Assembly (NCBI GenBank): GCA_030620095.1
Contig: JAUTXW010003394.1
Location: 141,501 to 205,500, forward strand
Source of the DNA: Kuschelorhynchus macadamiae
Taxonomy: Eukaryota; Arthropoda; Insecta; Coleoptera; Curculionidae
Reading direction: 5' to 3'
Length of the DNA: 64,000 bases
Part shown: positions 1-10,360 of the stretch, in pieces
Layout of the letters: every line of letters starts with the position of its first letter
Position numbering within the stretch: the first letter of the stretch is position 1
Notes under the pieces: generated by a model
Told to the model about the DNA's origin: nothing
Seen by the model: only the letters and a program-made list of their open reading frames with translations
Databases searched by the model: none
Program-made: the position numbers and the translations under genes

Positions 1-39
1 TTATACCAAGTCAGAATAAAAAAAAAGGAAAAGGGAAAA

Positions 40-597
40 AACAATTATTGTGTATTAAGAAACGATCTAATGATGGACGTTCCTGTGAATGTCTGTATAA
101 AGTCCTAATTGAGCTAAAGCGGTGTAAACGTTGTTGGGGTGAGACCTGTTACTGATATGAGAAGAGGAACACTGATGACTCCTGTTTCCAGAGCCTTTAT
201 ATTTCAATTTCCAAGTCGGTGTATTTGGCGATATTGTCACTGCATTTCGCTTGGATGTTCTCGTCGTTGATGACAATCATGTCAATTAGATAAGTGATCT
301 TTTCTTTTTTGGATTGAAAGGTGATAACGGGTCTGTTTGCGGTGATTGTTTTATCTGTGTGGATGTCAATGTCGTAGTAGAGCTTGTAGTCTTCGTTTTC
401 AAGTATGAATGTTGGTGTATAATGGTAGTAAGGGTCTGTTCTCCGTTAGTATGTATGTTGTGGCTAATGCTTGATGAACGACCTTCGCTGCTGAGTTGTG
501 TCTCACGGTGCATTCAGTTCCGGCAATTATTCTACATCCACTCGTTATGTGATTGATCGTTTCTCTCTGCTGGTGACATTTCTTGCACCTGTCGTCT
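40..597 (-). pseudogene. Zinc knuckle and restriction-like endonuclease end of R4-like copy A
   Basis: Minus-strand translation at 532-587 gives CKKCHQQRETINHITSGC, a Cx2Cx7Hx4C zinc motif typical of R2/R4-type elements. Beyond it come a conserved RHNSAAKV..HQ block and, in shifted frames, the endonuclease and C-terminal segments that match the plus-strand stub at 7133-7455. Element 3' untranslated sequence follows to position 1. At least three frame changes are needed, so this is a relic. Confidence 0.65.
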
Positions 598-3120
598 TCA
601 ATGGTTGTACCCTTGATGATGTGCTTTTAGTAGTTTCTGGTTGCTATGACTTTTTCCTGGATGGTAAATTTGTTTTTTATTTAGCGTTTGTGTATCTTTA
701 ATTCCCCTCCCTCCTTCTTTTCTCTCGATGGTGACTCTTTCCTTGCATGCCTTGGGATGTAACTTCCAGTGTTTAGTGCATTCAGAGCATATGAGAATGT
801 GAGTGTTTTCTATGTCTGTGTGTGACCATTTAATGATAAAAAACGAATACGTAAGAATAGGTATGGCGAAAGTGTTAATAGCTTTCGTTAAATTTCTGGA
901 GGTCAGTTTTGTTTTTAATAGTTTTGTGAGTCTGGTTTTAAATGTTGTCTTGAGCTCTGATGTGGTATGAATGTGGTTAACTTTAGTGCTTTGATGGAAG
1001 CCTAGGTATCTGTATGTTTCTTCTTTGAGCATGTTATCTATGATTTCATTTTTGATAAATTCCGTCGTAGGGTGGTCTTTCCACTGTCCCTCGTTGATAT
1101 GAAGTAGTTTGCATGTACTTACACTAAATTCCATGTTGATGTCCAGGGTAACCGTCTCTGCAATTTTAAGGAGTTCCTTTAGCTGTGCCCTTGTGCTTGC
1201 GTATAATTTTATGTCATCCATGTACAAGAGATGGTTTATTTTATGTTGGTTATTTTTTTGGTGATAAATGTGGAATCCGAAGTTTGCGTTATCCAGTGTG
1301 TTTGAGAGTGGATTGAGACAGAGGCAGAACCACAAAGCGCTGAGTGAATCTCTCTGAAATATACTTCGTCTGATGTAGATCTCTTCTGTTTCGATGTGTT
1401 CTTTTTATGATCCCAGGTAGATTTTAGTTTTCCACGTCCTCATGATTTGTGTAAAAAATTGCCTGAGGTTTTGATTGACTTTGTATAATTCTAGCACTCT
1501 GGTTAGCCAACTGTGGGGTATAAAAGGCTTTTTTATAATCTATGTAACTAGTGTGAAGGTTTCTATGATTTTTCCTGGTTTGTTCCATGATGTAAGCTGT
1601 TCCTTGCATCTTCGGCTGTTTTTTCTGCATCCTTTTTGCTTTCCCGTTAGAATGTTTTTGTATGCTAGATGTTCTATTCTTTTGGTAATAGTGGCTATGA
1701 TATTCTTATATAGGGTTGGAAGGCACGTAATAGCTCAGTAACGTGAGAGTGACGGGTTCTTAGCACCTGAGTTTTTGGGTTTAAGGTATATTATTCTTTG
1801 GGTGAGAAAACTGGGGAGTGTGCTAGGTTTTAAAATAATTTCATTAATTTTACGGGTGATTGCTTCATGTCTGAAGGTAAACTGTTCGTACCAGAAGTTA
1901 TAAATGTTATCTATTCCAGAATATCTCCAGTTATGCGTGTATTTGATTGTTTCTGCAACTTCTTTTGTTGTCATTGCAAAATCCTCTTGTTCCTCCAAGC
2001 ATTTGTATCTGTCTTCTTCCGCTTCAATCCATGAAGCGTTTTTATTATGTAGTTTCCGTTCTTACCAAATGATTTTTCAGTATTCTGTGATTTCTTGTTT
2101 GATCGGTGATTCTATTACTCGTGCCTCCTCATTGCTCATGGTTTTTTGGTAGAACTGTTTTTCGCTTCTTCGAAACAGATTGTTAGCGTCCTTTCTTTCA
2201 TTTAACTCTTTGTATCTTCGGAGTCTTGCGGCATACACGGATAATTTCTGCTTCAGGGTGTCAAGGATTTCTGTAAGCGTGTGATCAGGAGAGGTAGATT
2301 TGATTTTCTCTACACATTGTATGATACGTTTTGACTTGTTGCCGTTCATGATTTGAGTAAGATGTCCCAATTCTTTTCTAATTTTGTTAATTTTCTTTTC
2401 GATCCTAATCTGCCATTTGAATTTTGTTTTTACGCTCTTGATGTTTCTGTGTCGTGGCGGGAGTTTATGGTTGTTCTGTGTTATCGTAGTTATAGCTGCT
2501 GCGTAGATCACTGTATGAATGTCCTCAATTGTGTCAACATATGGTCTTTAGGATTTTTTGTCCCATTTGAAGATTACACGAGGAATAGGGTCTCTTGTTG
2601 TAGGATGGGTGCCTGACCATTTGTTTATGTGACTCCATTTCATCATTTAATTGCTTGTGTGAGAGACGGTCCGAGGTGTGGCTGTGTGTGTGATGTTTTG
2701 GGCGAATGACTCACTTGCCCTGTGTGCTGTGTGGTGCTTATCCTCTGTCGTGGGTTGGTGCTGGGAGCTTCGGCCCTACTGAGCATTCAGTGAGGTTGCA
2801 GATCCTCTTGCGCAGAGTTGGGCTGGTTTGTATGTGGGATCGGTTCGGCATCTGCCCCAGTGTCCTCAATGCTTGGTTGATGAATGTTTAGTTCAGCAGC
2901 TACCATCGTTTTGTTGTTTTGCACTGCGAGTGGTGAGCTTACTGGTTCTAGTGATGACTGTTTCTCTGTTCTGTGACAAGTGTTTTGTATTCTGGATATT
3001 GTGATATGAAAAGTGTATGCAGTTTATGTCGGTATCCTGATGAAATTGTCTCAAGTTTGGTGGCGGTGTAGAATGCATCACCGCTCGATTTATTTCGTCT
3101 GTCCATTTTAACTTCTTCTT
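598..3120 (-). pseudogene. Reverse transcriptase region of R4-like copy A
   Basis: Pieces in order on the minus strand: KWTDEIN motif at about 3088-3108; a basic pre-RT segment at 2077-2511 ending in KQFYQK; an RT finger segment at 1735-1998 with HNWRYSGID and FLTQRIIYLKPK; a palm segment at 1424-1630 with SYIDYKKAF (catalytic Asp block); and the last palm/thumb segment at 598-1335 with HLLYMDDIKLYA (YMDD at about 1213-1224) and YRYLGF. The C-terminal part has RKEGGRGIKD, typical of the region before the zinc knuckle. Frames differ between pieces, so several indels have accumulated. The last segment alone keeps 245 codons open. Confidence 0.8.
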
Positions 3121-3335
3121 TGGTTTACCTGCCTTGGTAGTGGCAGGTAGTCGTTGCGATATATCCGCTGTTGTAATGGGCTCAAGTTGTTGTGTTTGGC
3201 TAGCACCAGTGTCAGATACTTTTGGTTGGCCTATTTTTCTTTGCTTTGTCGTGATCGATTCGGTCGAGCGTCCTCGACCGTTACGCTGCTCGTCCGACGC
3301 TTTTTTTAATGATGCTCTGTTGTTTGAGTTGATGT

Positions 3336-3785
3336 TTTGTGGTGTTAGAAGCTCAAAGTGTCCCGACATTGTGTCGCCTGTTAGTAGAAGGTAGATCATT
3401 TTATTGTGTGTTTGTTTGCCTATTATTGTTGGTCTCTTTTTAACGCACATCTGTTTTGTTCTTGTTGTTTTTGGTTTTGAGAAAATATGGAAGATGTGTT
3501 TCTGGGTTTCCGAGAAAGCAAATATCTCTAGGCTCGTTCCGTATGTAGTGGTTTTGTTCATGAACTTATAATAGTTGTTGAAGTCCTTCATGCCGTCTTG
3601 AAATAACGAAAATATGTAAAGTTCCTATCAGTTTTTTGTAGGTACTTCAATGCGTCTTCTCGAAGTTTGGCATGATTGTTTTGATGGCCGTATATGTGCA
3701 AGCTGACTGATCGGAACAGACAACTTCCGTCTTTAACAATGTCGTCTCTGATGAAATTCTCGGGAATAGGTTCGTATGTTAGTTA
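3336..3785 (-). pseudogene. OTU-like cysteine peptidase domain of the R4-like element
   Basis: Reading the minus strand from about 3785, the protein contains the block KDGSCLFRSVS followed by YGHQNNHAKLRED, which is the OTU catalytic Asp/Cys block; the Cys codon is at 3720-3722. The second half is in another frame, in the open frame that starts at 3591: YGTSLEIFAFSE, then IYLLL and SGHFELLTP, which matches the OTU C-terminal block with the catalytic His (3340-3363). One frameshift near 3590-3605 separates the halves, so the domain is whole in content but broken in frame. OTU peptidases cleave ubiquitin-like linkages or polyproteins; the role here is inferred to be processing of the element's own protein or deubiquitination. 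It sits directly upstream of the RT segments in the same orientation. Confidence 0.75.
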
Positions 3786-4130
3786 GGTTGTAGCAGTTTT
3801 TTTCGGCAAAGGCCCGCATGTTCAGCCTTTCGCCGCCACTGTCCCGCTTGCTGCCACCTTTCGCAGTGGTTCCAAAAGTGTCTTGGCGATTCCCAGCCAG
3901 CGGCTCTGTTCCGATGTTCGATGCTTTCTCCATCTTCCTGGGTGTGCCACCATTTGACCCTGGTGGCCCAGATAACTCGGATCAGTGGGGGTGTCACTCC
4001 CCACGCAACTTAACCGAGGCTAGTTGCTCCGTGCGGTTTCAAAGGTTAGGAGGGGTTTAGGGTGGCTAGGGTGTAGGAAGGGCAGGGATACTGGGTAATT
4101 AGTAGCGTACGCATTAATGCTGGATGCAGT

Positions 4131-4400
4131 ACCCAGACGGAAAGACTTTTCGATTATTACTATTATTTCGATTATTATTACTATTTTTTATTTATTTAGT
4201 GCACATTACAGAAGAAACAAAGTTAATACCTAATGGTACACTGCACCCGCATTTTCTACACGTATTTTTCCCATTGGCAATACATAATGACCCGACTTAT
4301 GGATTTTTAAAATGAACATTTAAACGACATTTTGGATTTATAATAACTGTTACATTTTTGGATGTAATATTTTGCCTTAAAGTGAAAAATAAGGCTAGTT
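4131..4400. other. Intergenic, AT-rich
   Basis: No gene or repeat boundary is recognised. It lies between the estimated 5' end of the R4-like element and the left TIR of the hAT-like element. Confidence 0.4.
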
Positions 4401-5430
4401 CAGGGCCGGATTAATGACAGGCTCAAATGGGTCAAAGCCTTAGGGCACCAGAAAGCAAAATGAAAACTACTTTTACTAAAAGTCTCTCAAATAGCTATTT
4501 TATTTCATTATAAATTTGAAGATGAGCCAAAATAAAATATAGAAAAAAATATTTTAATTCGATAATGGGACTCACGCGCGTTGCTTGCTAATACCAATTT
4601 GGTGTTAAAACTAGTAGTCACTGAGTGTATTTTTATCCCAGATCTCACTTTGCTAGCACAAAGATAAAAATATATTCACTGCGCACTAGTTTTACGCAAA
4701 GAAAATGTTTAATTTTTCATTTCGACCCAATCTGTCTAGCCGCTCATACAATCGTTTAGCGCAGTATGTGTTTATTTTTATTTCAGCGCGTTCATTTACG
4801 GAATAGCCTTTTTAGCGTCACGAGAATTAGGTGAATAAATATTCATAGAGATGAGGGAGAACAAAAAATATTATCTATTTGAAAAAATACCTAAATTAGA
4901 AACATTTTTTAAATATATTGAGAGTAATTCTAAGTCGCAGGTACATAAACTGCTATTGACATCAAGGAAAAGGCTATACGGGGGGACTAGGCTAGGACTT
5001 ACGAAAGAGTTTAGTAGCATCAACTACAAGCGATTTGTCCCTTTTATGCTTATCTAGTACATTCCTTATATGAAGAACCAGTAATTTCTAGTTTTATTTC
5101 TCGTAAAATAAGGATATGTATATTAAATTTTATCAAATATCACTTTCTAATATAAATGCATTATTTTCTGAATTGTTTTCGGTTGAGCTTTTAAAATACA
5201 TTTCATACCTAAATTTTCCTAATTTTGCAATCTTAATTTGTACTCAATAACATAAGTTGTATAATATTGGTGGAGACTTGATTTAGGTCTACGGTCCCTT
5301 ATTACTAAAGTAAAGTTTGCGTTGTGTTATTAGGTGTATAGTTTTTAGTTTCTCTAAAATGTTTTACAATATATTTACTTTAATTAAAAAGTTTGGCTCC
5401 TGGGAGCTACCAGTGCTTAATCCAACACTG
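4401..5430. mobile_element. hAT-like non-autonomous element (~1.03 kb)
   Basis: The left end reads CAGGGCCGGATTAATGACAG and the reverse complement of the right end reads CAGTGTTGGATTAAGCACTG, an imperfect 20-bp TIR of hAT type (CAGNG...). The flanking 8-bp sites share only the outer bases, so any target duplication has decayed. The only open frame (4851-5057, 68 codons) resembles nothing known. It also contains an imperfect foldback at 4607-4637 versus 4663-4693, with arms of 31 bp. Confidence 0.55.
4607..4693. repeat. 31-bp imperfect inverted repeat inside the hAT-like element
   Basis: The arms 4607-4637 and 4663-4693 are reverse complements with a few mismatches, and the loop is about 25 bp. 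Both arms end in an AAAACTAGT/ACTAGTTTT core. Confidence 0.7.
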
Positions 5431-5692
5431 GGTTTACTCTAAAAAAATATTTCAAATTTTGGAATTTCTATCATCTTTCATATAATAAAATCGAAAATTT
5501 GGAATAAAATCATGTAATTCTTTAACTTTCAGTATTTTTAAATTTCAGGTTCATTTTTAAACCAAGCCAGAAAATTTTGTTCCAGGCAAATGATAATGTG
5601 CTCTCGTGACACCCTGTATACTAGAGTTAAATAAAAAAAATATCTCCCAAAATAAATTTCATTCTAATTCAATTCTAATTTAAAATACTTAC
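5431..5692. other. Intron or intergenic sequence
   Basis: AT-rich, with no coding signal on the minus strand for a following transporter exon. An ACACCCTGTATA motif near 5608, typical of the end of small insect DNA transposons, is present without a recognised partner. Confidence 0.35.
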
Positions 5693-5865
5693 CCCATTAA
5701 AAATAAACTCTGGACCATGCAGACAATTAACAATTTCCGTCTGTATTTTTCGCCGAACAAAGGACGTATTTGTTGTCCAGCTACGTTAAAAAAATGTTTC
5801 CATCTTTTTTTATTTAGAGCTGTTGTTGTTTCTTTATTGTCATTTTCTTGTATTAATGATTTAAT
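5693..5865 (-). CDS. SV2-like MFS transporter, internal exon (TM6-TM7 loop)
   Basis: Internal exon, 173 nt, with acceptor TTCTAG before 5865 and donor GTAAGT after 5693. It starts in phase 0 with IKSLIQENDNKE and continues RWKHFFNVAGQQIRPLFGEKY, then a hydrophobic start of TM7 (LLIVCMVQSLFLM), and ends two bases into a Gly codon. The RPLF-x-KY block before TM7 is characteristic of insect SV2-like transporters (major facilitator superfamily, synaptic-vesicle glycoprotein 2 group). Its start phase fits exactly the end of the exon at 13202-13386. The exons for TM8-12 should lie further left, at positions now taken by the R4-like element or outside the window. Confidence 0.85.
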
Positions 5866-6189
5866 CTAGAAGAATGAATTTAGGTTTGAACAATATTTTA
5901 ACCTTACGTTAATTTGAATTGTAAAGAGTTCCTAGAAATCGATCTATCAGAAATTATTTTGTTTGAAACTTTGTTTTAAAACGTATTTTTTAACCCAGAA
6001 TGAAATATTGCAAATATACAAATGCCTTTCAACTCAGGTTAATTAAATATTATTTTTATAAAATAAACTGGCCATATTTGCAATAAAATTAAATTCCCCA
6101 TTCTGTTCCTTAACTTTTTGGTTTCTTAGATTATTTCGATGAGAACTTATTTAAATTTATAAGCATCCTAAGAATTTTAATAGAGATAC
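5866..6189. other. Transporter intron sequence
   Basis: AT-rich intron between the exons at 5693-5865 and 13202-13386. Nothing recognisable is seen. Confidence 0.4.
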
Positions 6190-6400
6190 GGGCTTCAGTC
6201 TACATCATACGTAGAAACCGATCGTTACACTGGGTCACGGTTCGGTGAAGACAGGACGACTATAAATAGTCGGGCCTAAATCTCTCAGAGTTCATTCAGT
6301 GTTCCGATCTCGTGTAGTAAAGATCCCTGAAGATTCTCGTACAATCGAAGACGAAACGTCGGAAAATGATTCCATTTTGACACGGTCTAACATAAAGATC
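6190..6400 (+). mobile_element. Penelope-like element, 3' end fragment
   Basis: Sequence from about 6190 (CTACATCATACGTAGAAACC) onward matches the 3' tail of the Penelope-like copy at 45715-45867, including the block around TTCATTCAGTGTTC and the AGATCTCGTG-like block. It ends with CCTGAAGA, a hairpin and CGAAACGTC at 6326-6360. No coding part remains. It lies in the transporter intron, in the opposite orientation to the gene. Confidence 0.7.
6327..6361 (+). ncRNA. Hammerhead-like motif at a Penelope 3' end
   Basis: CTGAAGA, a hairpin-forming stretch, then GAAAC and GTC. This resembles the CUGANGA / stem II / GAAA core of hammerhead ribozymes, which are documented in Penelope-like elements. 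The stem has decayed and one extra base follows CUGANGA, so activity is doubtful. Confidence 0.35.
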
Positions 6401-7090
6401 CATTTCCATAGCCGTGAAAGCTTTCGTTCTATGTTCATTTCTTTATTTAGCATCTCACTTTAAACCTTTAAAAGTAAAACATGAACCTATCACTTATCCA
6501 GATAGTCATAGGCATTTCTGTAAAACATTTTGACATGATTTTCCCCCTCTTTATTTGTCCATTTTATTCTAGTGTTTTTAAATCATTTTTAATACTAATG
6601 GCAAAAAATGTGATGTTTCCTTTTTCTTTCAATTTTATTCTAAATTATCAATCTCATTAGCAACTTCTAAAACTGTAAGTTTATCTGCTATCAGAGTAAT
6701 AGAACAAGTGAAGAGGGAGGGAAGCCTGGTTATGAATAAACTTTTTTAAACAAAAAAAATCATTAAAACTCCCTAAAAATTTAAGGCATGTGATCGGTTG
6801 ATAGTTTTTAGGTTGTTCGAGATTGCTTCTTTTCGGTATCAAAGATTGTACCTTCAACTTCTTCTTCCTAGGCTCACTACTTTCATATGCATTCAGCAGA
6901 TCATCCTAAATCCATCCGTCTAAACGGTTGAAAACGTCCGTGTCTATTGCTAGGTTCGTCAGTTAAGAATATTAGATATGTCAAGAAAAATGATAGTGCT
7001 TTAAAAGAAAATAATATGATACAAAATATAGGGAATTAAGAAAGACTAATGAGTATGGAACATGGATTTGGTACAAAATGATTAATAGTA
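6401..7090. other. Transporter intron sequence
   Basis: AT-rich, without a recognisable coding or repeat boundary. Confidence 0.35.
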
Positions 7091-7091
7091 A

Positions 7092-7092
7092 C

Positions 7093-7131
<39 letters not shown>
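7092..7131. repeat. (AAT)n microsatellite
   Basis: About 13 AAT/ATA units directly abutting the 5' side of an R4-like 3' stub. Confidence 0.95.
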
Positions 7132-7132
<1 letters not shown>

Positions 7133-7455
7133 TATATTAATTGATATGGCTATCCCCAACGACAAGAACATCCAAGCGAAATACATTGAGAAGATCGCCA
7201 AATACACCGACTTGGCAATGGAAATAAAAAGGCTGTGGAAACAGGAAAGAGTCATTATTGTTCCTCTCATCATATCAGTTACAGGCTTCACCCAACAACG
7301 TTTACATCGCATTTGGCTCAATTAGGACTTAATACAGACATTCACAGGAACATCCAGAAATCGGTCATTTTGAAAACATGTAGCACCGTTAGATCATTTC
7401 TTAATATAAAATAGTTGTTTTTTCCTTTTCTTTTTTTTTGTACTGGCTTGGTATA
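7133..7455 (+). mobile_element. R4-like element, 5'-truncated 3' stub (copy C)
   Basis: Reads LIDMAIPNDKNIQAKYIEKI and on to IVPLIISVTGF, the end of the restriction-like endonuclease of R4-type elements, then a stop. The 3' tail (TTTTTTCCTTTTC and CTTGGTATAA) matches the reverse complement of positions 1-60. It is therefore a severely 5'-truncated insertion, as expected from target-primed reverse transcription, and it faces copy A tail to tail. The break falls within the endonuclease core (LID), so no active site is left. Confidence 0.75.
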
Positions 7456-7849
7456 ATCCCGTCAGTATAAAATACAACCACAGGAATACTATGAGACAAA
7501 GAAGAAAATATTATAAGAATAATACCTCAGATGTATAGAGAAATGCTTTTGAATCTCTTTATGCAAGGGCACGCGCTCTCGGGGTATCCTAGCCAGCTCT
7601 CCGCTGTCCTTTACCCTCTTATTTCCTCACCGTCCCCAAAAATCCATCTCTTTCCTTACCTCATATTTTCTATCGCTCGTTCGCAGTGTATAAAAATCCC
7701 TGGTAGTAAGTAAAATGCAATACTTTTATGGAAATATTCAATTTACGAAGTAAACGGGTGAATCGACATACCATCATAACCTCTTGTCACGCTCAGGATT
7801 TAGGTAGATGATCCTGTGCGTTAAGTGAGTTACAGTCTCCCTCGACTAG
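7456..7849. other. Unassigned sequence between two R4-like copies
   Basis: Slightly richer in C and pyrimidines (7560-7700) than the surroundings. A 60-codon open frame at 7531 has no recognisable feature. It may be 5' leader of copy B. Confidence 0.3.
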
Positions 7850-9012
7850 CGACGGAAGCAGCGTGATGTCGAGTATGGCTACTTCAATAATCCCACCCTT
7901 CCTTGTGGTACCAACTACCGACGCCACACGCCCAGCTCTCGCTGTTTTTGAGGAGATGCATGTCACCAACCCTCAGATCACGAGCGCTGCAAAACCAAGG
8001 AAGCCTATGAAATGGACACCAGCAATGAATTGTTTCATAATGCGCTCCGATTATAAGATCAACAGATTTGAGACCGATTTAACCACCTACGTATCGACCT
8101 TCATAGTGCTTTTCTTTAGAAATACCCGGATCTTCAGAACATCACCGAGCAACGCATTGCTGACCAAGGGCGAGTAATCGTCCGGAATAAACTTTTGGCT
8201 GAACCAATCCTGGAACAACGTGAAGAAGAGGTGCATCTTAAATTTGAGAATGAATGCGTTGAGCCCATTGATCCGCCTACAACAGAGGAACCCGAGGAGG
8301 AAGTACGAAACGAATAAAACATAAACGAAGACGAATCTACAGGACAAGACATCATTGACAGAGCCAACAACACTCAGGACAATGGAAAAAATATCATTAT
8401 ACAACGAACTCCAAAAAGCTGTTGTTGAGTTTAACGGCCTAGATCCAACTCAAAGACCTAAGCTACCGAAACTTAGAACTAGTCGGGAGACTCACAGCAT
8501 CCTCAAGATTTTCACCGCCATACTAGCAGAGTTTAGTTTGGAGTATGACACTATTGAGAGGCTCCACACACAAAACCCATATGGCAGAAAAGACTTGAGA
8601 AAACAATGGACGATTTGAGACAGGAACTAGGAAAACTCACAGAATTTCGGAAGAATGAACGTCCCTTGAGCAGACTTAAGACGCGCATTAAAAAATATTT
8701 AAAGAGATAGGTACAAAACCCACCGATCTCAACAATCAACAAAAACTAGATGAGTATCAAGGTACACTAAAGCAAAAACTAACAGCTAAAGCGAAACGTC
8801 TGCAGAGATTTTACAAATGCTCAAAGAGAAAACGACAGAACTGGATTTTCAACACCAATCGAAGACAGTTCTATCGGGTTATCAATAACACCAAAGAGAC
8901 CGTTAACTCCACTTTGGTTTTGCTTAGCGATGAACCCCCTCTCCACGTTGCTCAATAATACAACATCAAAGCCAATAGAGACAATTCTCGAACCATATCC
9001 CACCTTCTGTAT

Positions 9013-9342
9013 ATGGATGATATTCAGCTCAATGGTGGAAACTATAACCAACTAAAAAAGTTTATTGACGTGACATACACCTTCTCGAAAGACATCCATA
9101 TGGAATTGGGAATGGAAAAATGTAAAGTTTTTCACATCGAAAAAGGCAAAGTCATTAATGGTGTTGTAGCCCTACCCCATGGAGAAATAGTTCAAGCGAT
9201 GAACCAAGGACACACTTACAAATATCTAGGATTTCAACAAGCTAGACCACTTCAGGATAGGCAAGGAAAGAACAAGATGAAAGATCAGTACGTTCAAAGA
9301 GAAGACAGAACTAAACACCGGAAATCACATTACAGCAATTAA
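9013..9342 (+). pseudogene. RT palm/thumb fragment of R4-like copy B
   Basis: Open for 109 codons from the Met of MDDIQL. It has the ELGMEKCKVFHIEKGK block and YKYLGF, which align with the minus-strand segment at 598-1335. Sequence before YMDD cannot supply the catalytic Asp of motif A, so the enzyme is dead. Confidence 0.75.
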
Positions 9343-9556
9343 CACCTATGCTGTACCCGTGCTGACCTACAGTTTCGGAATCTTAAAATGGACTAACACG
9401 GAGTTAAAGGGACTAACAACGAACTACACGCCTAATGATGACCAAGTACAAGTCAGATCACCCAAGGTCATCAACTTTTCGAATGACCTTACCATGAAGA
9501 GAAAGTAGAATATCCCTTGTTGACTTGACCGATTCGCACTCCCGGCACTGCAAAAA

Positions 9557-10045
9557 TTGAGAGATTTCTTCACCAACAAGGCACAAACATCAAGCCTCCA
9601 CCGCATAGTGACCTTAAGTGACAACTCGTACTCACCACTCAATCTTGCAAGTGACAACATTATCCTAAAGTCACTTTCAGATCCCGACAAACAAGAACAG
9701 TGGGCTCAAATGGCACTACACGGCCGATATCACAATGACTTGAATCAGCCACACATAGATAAGGAGGCATCCAACAAGTGGCTGAACGATGGACAATTAT
9801 TCCCAGAGACAGAAGGATTTGGGATGGCAATACAGGACCAAGTTATTAACACACGGAATTACACGAAATTCGTCATCAAAGACCGGTCCGTTAAATCCGA
9901 TAAGTGTCGAAAATGTAGCGAGAGATCAGAGACTATACAGCCTTTAGCATCTGGTTGCACTTACCTAGCACGGCTTACCTCCAGACACATAACCAGGTTT
10001 GTAACATCATACACCAAAAGCTTGCTAATAAATACTGGCTCCTGA
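9557..10045 (+). pseudogene. Pre-endonuclease and zinc-knuckle fragment of R4-like copy B
   Basis: Open for 162 codons. It starts RDFFTNKA, holds the conserved LNQPHIDKEASNKWL and GQLFPETEGF blocks, and ends in a knuckle with three Cys but no His. The downstream frame shifts to YKYQPSLVFENNAFELFYDR (10055-10120). Confidence 0.75.
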
Positions 10046-10360
10046 ATACCTTTGTGCCCTATTATAAATACCAACCAAGTTTAGTGTTTGAAAATAATGC
10101 CTTTGAACTGTTCTATGACCGGGCAATTATCACCGATGGACGGCTTATTTGGTAATGTCACTGTACCTAACAATAACAACGTGTTGGATCAAGAGAAAAA
10201 GCCCAAATATGCGGAGCTGGCCATCGACATACAGCAGATGTGGCGAATGAATAAGGTTCATGTTATCATCAACTAGTTCCAAAAATGCTAGAACCAAACC
10301 TTTTCATTAAACAAAAACAAATTGTTTAAAGCTGAAAAACATTAAATATGAAAAAACACT

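Larger units (their letters stand above)
1..4130 (-). mobile_element. R4/Dong-like non-LTR retrotransposon, copy A
   Basis: A nearly full-length non-LTR retrotransposon on the minus strand. Reading from right to left it holds an N-terminal segment, an OTU-type peptidase domain, a KWTDEIN motif, a reverse transcriptase with a YMDD box, then a CCHC-like zinc motif and a restriction-enzyme-like endonuclease region. The 3' end is at the window edge: its last bases (CTTGGTATAA on the minus strand) match the end of the plus-strand copy at 7133-7455. The order RT, zinc knuckle, endonuclease is that of R2/R4-type elements, and the YMDD context and C-terminus fit the R4/Dong group best. Several frameshifts and stops show it is inactive. 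The 5' limit, near 4120-4130, is an estimate. Confidence 0.8.
7850..10320 (+). mobile_element. R4/Dong-like non-LTR retrotransposon, copy B (internally deleted)
   Basis: Plus-strand relic of the same broad family as copy A, but diverged. In order: KPMKWTPAMNCFIMRSDYKI (7980-8070); EQRIADQGRVIVRNKLLAEP (8143-8205); a PKLPKLRTSRETHSIL block (8455-8510); KCSKRKRQNWIFNTNRRQFY (8815-8876); then abruptly ISHLLYMDDIQL (8995-9030), so the RT finger and first palm motifs are missing; YKYLGFQQ (9216-9240); MALHGRYHNDLNQPHIDKEA (9711-9770); and a degenerate zinc knuckle CRKCSERSETIQPLASGC, in which the zinc-binding His is replaced (9909-9956). A second deletion removes the endonuclease core just before VTVPNNNN (10160-10180). 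Coding ends at 10276. Confidence 0.8.
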
